A DNA stretch of 64,000 nt from Cellulosimicrobium funkei. GTDB lineage: Bacteria > Actinomycetota > Actinomycetes > Actinomycetales > Cellulomonadaceae. The notes below the pieces were generated by a model that was given only the letters and a program-made list of their open reading frames with translations, was not told where the DNA came from and did not search any database. This document shows, piece after piece, positions 58,952-64,000 of this stretch (positions within the stretch are counted from its first letter, which is position 1; each line of letters opens with the position of its first letter). The translations under genes were made by a program, and so were the position numbers. The DNA is taken from NCBI RefSeq assembly GCF_004519295.1, contig NZ_SOZH01000013.1, positions 38,823-102,822 on the forward strand, read 5' to 3'.

Positions 58952-59968
58952 TTGACCCCGTCCTCCGCGACCGCCGGTCCGGCAGCCCGCGTGACCCTCG
59001 CCGCGCTCGTCGCCGCGGGCAGCGGTGCGGTCCTCTCGCTCCAGGGACGCCTCAACGGCGACCTCGGGGCAGCGGGCACGGGGCCCGTCCTCGCCGCGTG
59101 GCTCTCCTACGTGGGCACCCTCCTCGCGACCGTGCTCGTGGTGGTCGCCCGCCGCCGCGTCCGGTCCACGCTCGCCGTCGTGCGCTCGTCCGCCTCGTGG
59201 TGGTGGTTCGCCGTCGGGCTGTGCAGCGTGCCGATCGTCGTCGCGATGGCCGCCGGGATCCCCCTCGTCGGGGTCGCGGTCGCGTCCGTCTGCTCCGTGG
59301 CCGGCCAGACCGTCGCCGGGCTCGCGCTCGACGCGCGGGGCGTCGGGCTGCCCGCGCCGCTGCGGCTCACACCGCGTCGTGCGGGCGCCGGCCTCGCGGC
59401 GCTCGCGGGTCTGGGCATCGCGGTGCTCGGGAGCAGCGCGGGCGGTCCCGGGTGGGCGGTCGTCGCGGCCGGTGCGGCGCTCTTCGTGGGCGGCGCGGTG
59501 CTGTGCGGGCAGCAGGCGGGCAACGGCCGCGTCACCGAGCTCACGGGCGACCCGGTCGTGGCGACCCTCACCTCGGTCACGGGCGGGCTCGCGGGGATCA
59601 CGCTCGTGTGCGCGCTCGGCGTCCCGTTCGGCGTGCTCGACGGCGTCGTGCTGCCCCCGCAGTGGTGGCTCTACCTGGGCGGGCCGCTCGGGACGGTCGT
59701 CACCGTCGCGGCCGCGTTCGCCGTGCGCCACCTCGGCACGCTCGTCCTCACGCTGACCGTCGTCGGGGGCCAGATGGTCATGGCGGTCCTGCTCGACGTG
59801 CTCGGCGTGGTGGGGCTGCGCTGGCCGACCGTCGTCGCGACCGCGGTCGTCGCGCTCGCGGTGCTGCTCGTCGTGCCCCGGCCGGGACCACGGCCCGGAT
59901 CGGGGTCAGGTTCGAGGTCAGGCTCGAGGTCAGGATCGAGGTCGGGTCCGCGCGTCGGGCGCGCTTGA
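58952..59968 (+). CDS. DMT-family transporter (DUF606/YdcZ type)
   Basis: 338 residues with about ten membrane helices in two repeats of five. Each repeat begins with a related stretch (ALVAAGSGAVLSLQGRLNGDLG and ALFVGGAVLCGQQAGNGRVTE), with PVLAAWLSYVGTLLATVL and PVVATLTSVTGGLAGITL as matching helices. This is the inverted-repeat YdcZ family of drug/metabolite transporters with unknown substrate. The TTG at 58952 is chosen because GGAGG lies 6 nt upstream. The C-terminal ~22 residues are a Gly/Ser/Arg repeat (GSRSGSRSGSRSG) encoded by a 12-bp tandem repeat. It follows tRNA-Pro by 83 nt. Confidence 0.85.
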   Translation: MTPSSATAGPAARVTLAALVAAGSGAVLSLQGRLNGDLGAAGTGPVLAAWLSYVGTLLATVLVVVARRRVRSTLAVVRSSASWWWFAVGLCSVPIVVAMAAGIPLVGVAVASVCSVAGQTVAGLALDARGVGLPAPLRLTPRRAGAGLAALAGLGIAVLGSSAGGPGWAVVAAGAALFVGGAVLCGQQAGNGRVTELTGDPVVATLTSVTGGLAGITLVCALGVPFGVLDGVVLPPQWWLYLGGPLGTVVTVAAAFAVRHLGTLVLTLTVVGGQMVMAVLLDVLGVVGLRWPTVVATAVVALAVLLVVPRPGPRPGSGSGSRSGSRSGSRSGPRVGRA

Positions 59969-60063
59969 CCGCTCGCGTACGATGGGACGGTTGCCCGTAC
60001 GCCCGCGTGCGGTGCCGTCCCCGGCCGCCCGCGGCCCGCCCCGATCAGTTGGAGATCATCGAA

Positions 60064-61473
60064 GTGAAGAGCGCCGTCGAGACCCTGGACCCCACCAAGG
60101 TCAAGCTGACCGTCGAGGTGGAGTACGACGAGCTCAAGCCGAGCATCGACCACGCCTACAAGCACATCGCGGAGCAGGTGAACATCCCCGGCTTCCGCAA
60201 GGGCAAGGTCCCGCCCCGCGTCATCGACCAGCGCGTCGGCTGGGGCGCCGTGATCGAGCACGCCGTCAACGACGCGCTCTCCGGCTTCTACCGCCAGGCC
60301 GCGAGCGAGGAGAACCTGCGCCCCCTCGGCCAGCCCGAGGTCGAGGTCACCGAGATCCCGGCGAAGGCCGGCGAGGGCCAGCTGGTCTTCACCGCCGAGG
60401 TCGAGGTCCGCCCCGAGATCACGCTGCCCGCGCTCGACTCGCTCGCCATCACCGTCGAGCCCGCCGAGGTCACGGACGAGGACGTCACCGAGCGCCTCGA
60501 CGCGCTGCGCGAGCGCTTCGGCACCCTCGTCGGCGTCGACCGCCCCGCGGCCGAGGGCGACTTCGTCGTGCTCGACCTGAAGGCCGAGATCGACGGCGAG
60601 GAGGTCGACTCCGTCTCCGGCGTGAGCTACCAGATCGGCTCGGGCAACATGCTCGAGGGCCTCGACGAGGCGCTCACCGGTCTCTCGGCCGAGGAGACGA
60701 CCACGTTCAACGCGCCGCTGGCAGGCGGCGAGCACGAGGGCAAGGAGGCCGCGGTCACCGTGACCGCCACGTCCGTGAAGCAGCGCGACCTCCCCGAGGC
60801 CGACGACGACTTCGCCCAGCTCGCCTCCGAGTTCGACACGCTCGAGGAGCTCACGGCGGACCTGCGCGAGCAGGTCGCGAGCATCAAGACGTCGAACCAG
60901 GCCGTCGCCGCGCGCGACGAGCTGCTCAAGGCGCTCAACGACGCCGTCGAGATCCCCGTCCCCGCGGGCGCCGTCGAGGCCGAGGTGCACCGCCACCTCG
61001 AGTCCGAGGGCCGCCTGGAGGACGACACGCACCGCGCCGAGGTCACGGTCGAGGCGACCGACGCCCTGCGCAATCAGATCCTGCTCGACACCCTCGCCGA
61101 GCAGCTCGAGATCAAGGTCGCGCAGAACGAGCTCCTCGAGTACCTCGTGAGCGCCTCGCGCCAGTACGGGATGGACCCGAACCAGTTCATCCAGTCGCTC
61201 GACCAGGGCGGGCAGATCCCCGCGATGGTCGGCGAGGTCGCGCGCTCCAAGTCGCTCGCCGTCGCGCTGCGCCAGATCGAGGTCAAGGACACCGCCGGCA
61301 ACGTCGTCGACCTGACCGAGTTTATCGGCTCTGACGACGAGGACGCCGCCGCGGACGAGTCCGTCGAGGACGTCGCGGGCGAGCCGGTCGAGGAGGCGCT
61401 CGTGGACGACTCGGCCGCCCCCGCCGCCGACGCCCCGGTCGAGGACGACGAGAAGGACGCGACGAAGGCCTGA
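60064..61473 (+). CDS. tig: trigger factor (ribosome-associated chaperone and prolyl isomerase)
   Basis: 469 residues. The ribosome-binding signature is NIPGFRKGKVPPRVIDQRVG near residue 45. The FKBP-type isomerase domain follows (EGDFVVLDLKAEIDGEEVD, YQIGSGNMLEGLDEALTGLS), then the helical chaperone arms (LLDTLAEQLEIKVAQNELLEYL). A ~45-residue acidic tail rich in Asp/Glu/Ala ends the protein. The GTG at 60064 starts at the conserved position; GGAG lies ~10 nt upstream. Codon use is strongly biased toward C- and G-ending codons, as for highly expressed genes. It precedes clpP1-clpP2-clpX, the usual order. Confidence 0.96.
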   Translation: MKSAVETLDPTKVKLTVEVEYDELKPSIDHAYKHIAEQVNIPGFRKGKVPPRVIDQRVGWGAVIEHAVNDALSGFYRQAASEENLRPLGQPEVEVTEIPAKAGEGQLVFTAEVEVRPEITLPALDSLAITVEPAEVTDEDVTERLDALRERFGTLVGVDRPAAEGDFVVLDLKAEIDGEEVDSVSGVSYQIGSGNMLEGLDEALTGLSAEETTTFNAPLAGGEHEGKEAAVTVTATSVKQRDLPEADDDFAQLASEFDTLEELTADLREQVASIKTSNQAVAARDELLKALNDAVEIPVPAGAVEAEVHRHLESEGRLEDDTHRAEVTVEATDALRNQILLDTLAEQLEIKVAQNELLEYLVSASRQYGMDPNQFIQSLDQGGQIPAMVGEVARSKSLAVALRQIEVKDTAGNVVDLTEFIGSDDEDAAADESVEDVAGEPVEEALVDDSAAPAADAPVEDDEKDATKA

Positions 61474-61505
61474 CGCGTCGCCGGCCCCCGGCCGGACGGT
61501 CCCCA

Positions 61506-61544
61506 CGACGGCCCGCACCCTCCGCGCGAGGGTGCGGGCCGTCG
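61506..61544 (+). terminator. strong hairpin terminator after tig
   Basis: CGACGGCCCGCACCCT, a 7-nt loop and its perfect complement form a 16-bp stem starting 33 nt after the tig stop. It separates tig from the clpP operon. Confidence 0.85.
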
Positions 61545-61571
61545 TCGTCGGCGAGGGGGCGTGGTGCCTGG

Positions 61572-61589
61572 TGCGCCGTCAGCGAAAAC
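61572..61589 (+). promoter_or_regulatory. candidate ClgR box upstream of clpP1
   Basis: TGCGCCGTCAGCGAAAAC resembles the actinobacterial ClgR site (CGC, five bases, GCG, then A/T-rich). It lies ~60 nt upstream of the expected transcription start set by TAGGGT at 61627-61632. ClgR is the known activator of clpP1P2 in several actinobacteria. One position of the spacer differs from the consensus. Confidence 0.45.
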
Positions 61590-61722
61590 GCGGCCCGCCG
61601 GGACGAACGGCGGGCACGGACCGCGTTAGGGTCACTGCAGCACGGCTGGACCGGGACGCCGTCCCGGCCGGCCAGGGCAGCGCAGGCGGGGGCGACCCGC
61701 GGGAGCGACGAAGGAGATGGAT

Positions 61723-62364
61723 GTGAACGAGCTGTACCTGCCGTCCGACGCGACGGCCCCGGTGAACCGCGCCGAGGGTCCGGGCCTCGGACTCAACGAC
61801 TCCATCTACAACCGGCTCCTCAAGGAGCGCATCATCTGGCTCGGCTCGGAGGTGCGCGACGAGAACGCGAACGCCATCTGCGCCCAGATGATGCTGCTCG
61901 CCGCGGAGGACCCGGACAAGGACATCTGGCTCTACATCAACTCGCCCGGCGGCTCGATCACGGCCGGCATGGCGATCTACGACACGATGCAGTACATCCA
62001 GCCCGACGTCGCGACGATCGCCATGGGCATGGCGGCGTCGATGGGGCAGTTCCTGCTCTCGTCCGGCACCAAGGGCAAGCGGTACGCGACGCCGCACGCG
62101 CGCGTCATGATGCACCAGCCGTCCGGCGGCATCGGCGGCACGGCGACCGACGTGCGGATCAACGCGCAGCTCATCATGCACATGAAGCAGGTGCTCTCCG
62201 AGCTGACGGCCGAGCAGACCGGCAAGCCGCTCGAGCAGATCCTCAAGGACAACGACCGGGACAGCTGGTTCACCGCGCAGGAGGCGCTGGAGTACGGCTT
62301 CATCGACCACGTCGTCACCAACGCGTCGTCCGTGACCGGCGGCGGCGGCACCACGGGTTCCTGA
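61723..62364 (+). CDS. clpP1: ATP-dependent Clp protease proteolytic subunit 1
   Basis: 213 residues. The catalytic triad is S106 ([10 protein letters not shown]), H131 (VMMHQPSGG) and D180 (DNDRDSWF). The GTG at 61723 is preferred because AGGAG lies 6 nt upstream; an in-frame ATG two codons earlier touches the AGGAG and is unlikely. In actinobacteria ClpP1 and ClpP2 form a mixed double-heptamer fed by ClpX or ClpC. clpP2 follows after 37 nt in the same operon. The C-terminal tail is Gly/Thr-rich. Confidence 0.95.
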   Translation: MNELYLPSDATAPVNRAEGPGLGLNDSIYNRLLKERIIWLGSEVRDENANAICAQMMLLAAEDPDKDIWLYINSPGGSITAGMAIYDTMQYIQPDVATIAMGMAASMGQFLLSSGTKGKRYATPHARVMMHQPSGGIGGTATDVRINAQLIMHMKQVLSELTAEQTGKPLEQILKDNDRDSWFTAQEALEYGFIDHVVTNASSVTGGGGTTGS

Positions 62365-62401
62365 CCCCGCACCGGACACCAGACTTCACCGAGGAGAACC
62401 C

Positions 62402-63118
62402 GTGAGCTTCAGCGCCGAGTCCCAGTACCTGTCCACCGCCCAGCGCCTCGCCGGCCCCGCGGCCCGCCCCGGCGGCATCGCCCTGCCGGGCGGTGCGCCG
62501 TCCGCCCGCTACGTGCTCCCGCAGTTCGAGGAGCGCACCGCCTACGGCTTCAAGCGACAGGACCCCTACACCAAGCTGTTCGAGGACCGCATCATCTTCC
62601 TGGGCGTCCAGGTCGACGACGCGTCCGCGGACGACGTCATGGCCCAGCTCCTCGTGCTCGAGAGCCAGGACCCGGACCGCGACGTCATCCTCTACATCAA
62701 CTCGCCGGGCGGGTCGTTCACCGCGATGACCGCGCTCTACGACACGATGCAGTACATCAAGCCCCAGATCCAGACGGTCTGCCTCGGCCAGGCGGCCTCG
62801 GCCGCGGCCGTGCTGCTCGCCGCGGGCCAGCCGGGCAAGCGTCTCGCGCTCCCCAACGCGCGCGTGCTCATCCACCAGCCCGCGATGGAGGGTGGCGGCT
62901 ACGCGCAGGCGTCCGACATCGAGATCCACGCGAACGAGCTCATCCGCATGCGCGAGTGGCTCGAGGACACCCTCGCGCTGCACTCGGGCAAGTCGGTCGA
63001 GCAGGTCCGCCAGGACATCGAGCGCGACAAGATCCTCACCGCCGAGCAGGCGAAGGAGTACGGCCTCGTGGACCAGGTCCTCGAGAGCCGCAAGGCCGTC
63101 GCGGTCAACAAGCCGTGA
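62402..63118 (+). CDS. clpP2: ATP-dependent Clp protease proteolytic subunit 2
   Basis: 238 residues with a ~55-residue N-terminal extension ([18 protein letters not shown]..., propeptide-like) before the core. The triad is S133 ([11 protein letters not shown]), H158 ([10 protein letters not shown]) and D209 ([10 protein letters not shown]). The helix-handle region [24 protein letters not shown] sequence is conserved. GAGGAGAACCC precedes the GTG start. Together with ClpP1 it makes the proteolytic barrel. A hairpin at 63141-63173 ends the operon. Confidence 0.95.
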   Translation: MSFSAESQYLSTAQRLAGPAARPGGIALPGGAPSARYVLPQFEERTAYGFKRQDPYTKLFEDRIIFLGVQVDDASADDVMAQLLVLESQDPDRDVILYINSPGGSFTAMTALYDTMQYIKPQIQTVCLGQAASAAAVLLAAGQPGKRLALPNARVLIHQPAMEGGGYAQASDIEIHANELIRMREWLEDTLALHSGKSVEQVRQDIERDKILTAEQAKEYGLVDQVLESRKAVAVNKP

Positions 63119-63140
63119 CCCGGTCCGCCTGACCACGCGC

Positions 63141-63173
63141 CGCGCCGCCGTCCCCGCCGGGGTCGGCGGCGCG
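63141..63173 (+). terminator. hairpin terminator after clpP2
   Basis: CGCGCCGCCG and CGGCGGCGCG form a 10-bp stem with a 13-nt loop, itself able to pair CCCCG/CGGGG. It separates clpP2 from clpX, which has its own promoter. Confidence 0.7.
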
Positions 63174-63202
63174 ACACGTTGCGCCCCGTGCGGAGAGCCC
63201 AC

Positions 63203-63231
63203 CTGACAACGGGGGCCCCGTGGTGTGGAAT
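63203..63231 (+). promoter_or_regulatory. candidate clpX promoter
   Basis: CTGACA at 63203-63208, a 17-nt spacer and TGGAAT at 63226-63231. It lies after the clpP2 terminator and about 90 nt ahead of the clpX start, so clpX can be transcribed alone. Confidence 0.45.
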
Positions 63232-63320
63232 GGGGAGCAGGACCCGCTCGGCCGTGCCCGGGCCCCGCGCCGTCGAACCCGACGGGCGGAGGACCGGTCA
63301 CCGGGACAAGGAGACGCGTA

Positions 63321-64000
63321 GTGGCTCGTATCTCAGACGGTGCCGACCTGCTGAAGTGCTCGTTCTGCGGCAAGTCGCAGAAGCAGGTCAAGAAGCTCAT
63401 CGCGGGCCCCGGCGTGTACATCTGCGACGAGTGCATCGACCTCTGCAACGAGATCATCGAGGAGGAGCTCGCCGAGGCGACGGAGCTCGGTCTCACGGAG
63501 CTGCCCAAGCCCAAGGAGATCTTCGAGTTCCTCGAGCAGTACGTCATCGGCCAGGACGCCGCGAAGCGGGCCCTGGCCGTCGCCGTCTACAACCACTACA
63601 AGCGCGTGCAGGCGGGCGAGCAGGCCAAGCCCTCGAACCCGGACGACGCGGACTACGTGGAGCTGGCGAAGTCGAACATCTTGTTGATCGGTCCGACGGG
63701 GACGGGCAAGACGTATCTGGCGCAGACGTTGGCGCGGATGTTGAACGTGCCTTTTGCGATCGCGGACGCGACGGCGCTCACCGAGGCGGGGTATGTCGGT
63801 GAGGACGTGGAGAACATTCTGTTGAAGCTGGTGCAGGCGGCGGACTTCGATGTGAAGAAGGCTGAGACGGGCATCATCTACATCGATGAGATCGACAAGG
63901 TGGCGCGTAAGGCGGAGAACCCTTCGATCACGCGGGACGTGTCGGGTGAGGGTGTGCAGCAGGCGTTGTTGAAGATCATCGAGGGCACGTCGGCGTCGGT
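63321..64000 (+). CDS. clpX: ClpX unfoldase, N-terminal part (cut by window edge)
   Basis: 226 codons are visible. The zinc-binding domain has C13, C16, C35 and C38 (CSFCG...CDEC). AAA motifs follow: [20 protein letters not shown], Walker A GPTGTGKT at about 124-131, GYVGEDVEN pore loop and Walker [11 protein letters not shown]. It unfolds substrates for the ClpP1P2 protease. AAGGAG lies 7 nt before the GTG. From about 63680 the codon usage shifts abruptly: TTG for Leu, GCG for all Ala, and several T-ending codons, unlike the first 120 codons and the neighbouring genes. Confidence 0.96.
   Translation, partial: MARISDGADLLKCSFCGKSQKQVKKLIAGPGVYICDECIDLCNEIIEEELAEATELGLTELPKPKEIFEFLEQYVIGQDAAKRALAVAVYNHYKRVQAGEQAKPSNPDDADYVELAKSNILLIGPTGTGKTYLAQTLARMLNVPFAIADATALTEAGYVGEDVENILLKLVQAADFDVKKAETGIIYIDEIDKVARKAENPSITRDVSGEGVQQALLKIIEGTSAS

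Noticed and set aside
59890..59960. Repeat array at the end of the DMT transporter gene as a regulatory repeat
   Set aside because: It is an in-frame Gly/Ser/Arg tail encoded by a short tandem repeat and is explained as coding sequence.
59965..59983. TTGACC...TACGAT as a tig promoter
   Set aside because: The two hexamers are only 7 nt apart and the first covers the stop of the transporter gene, so they cannot be a -35/-10 pair.

Overview
The window is 64 kb of very GC-rich, densely coded DNA from an actinobacterium. GTG starts, start/stop overlaps of the GTGA and ATGA type, and T-less hairpin terminators are common throughout. The gene content (PknG with GlnX/GlnH, an Rv2466c-like thioredoxin-fold protein, the EttA/SSB pair, paired ClpP proteases) fits the Micrococcales, probably the Cellulomonadaceae/Promicromonosporaceae group. 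That placement is inferred from gene content only.

Layout. (1) 1-5.5 kb: the end of an MFS gene, then a minus-strand biotin-uptake operon (bioY, acyl-CoA ligase, thiolase, bioM, bioN). The thiolase has lost two of its usual active-site residues. (2) 5.5-6 kb: an Hsp20 gene whose promoter overlaps a near-perfect CIRCE (HrcA) operator. (3) 6-19 kb: a minus-strand run of ten genes: TelA, a small unknown, a CbbX-type AAA ATPase, GlnX, GlnH, a coiled-coil unknown, PknG, a PP2C phosphatase, a VWA protein and an FHA protein. Seven of the nine junctions are 4-bp overlaps. It reads as one signalling unit: an extracytoplasmic amino-acid sensor, a kinase, a phosphatase, a phosphothreonine reader and an ATPase/scaffold set. 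This is the most interesting system in the window. (4) 19.2-20.4 kb: two unknown genes, one secreted and frameshifted. (5) 20.5-23.1 kb: a small lower-GC island inserted in the 3' half of tRNA-Arg(TCT). It is bounded by a 39-bp direct repeat, has TAGACG repeats at both ends and carries no integrase. It holds a frameshifted HEPN-type gene, a secreted peptide whose ribosome-binding site lies in a perfect hairpin, and small unknowns.

(6) 23.3-34.3 kb: two paralogous pairs of dynamin/YfjP-like GTPases flanking a second SSB, the ABC-F factor EttA and an APH-type kinase. (7) 34.4-41.3 kb: hotdog thioesterase, NAD(P)-binding/DUF2867 protein, type IB topoisomerase, TesB, truncated haemoglobin, PTS enzyme I and a stand-alone PTS EIIB. 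(8) 41.3-55.3 kb: frameshifted MscS, MalQ, PepN, CPWA-motif DsbA-like protein, a membrane-anchored unknown, PepO, RpiB, Nei-type glycosylase, Eis-like acetyltransferase and an alkyltransferase-like protein. (9) 55.3-58.6 kb: a luciferase-like oxidoreductase, then cysK-cysE. A 27-codon leader peptide ending in a Cys-rich stretch lies upstream of cysK, and tRNA-Gly follows. (10) 58.8-64 kb: tRNA-Pro, a DMT transporter, trigger factor, clpP1-clpP2 and the start of clpX, whose codon usage changes abruptly part-way through.

Much of 26-64 kb (SSB/EttA, thioesterase, haemoglobin, PepN, DsbA-like, RpiB, Nei, trigger factor, ClpP1/P2, ClpX) resembles the gene neighbourhood known from mycobacteria, so this is conserved chromosomal backbone with lineage-specific insertions. 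Three genes carry apparent frameshifts, each in or next to a short repeat. These could be real mutations or sequencing errors.
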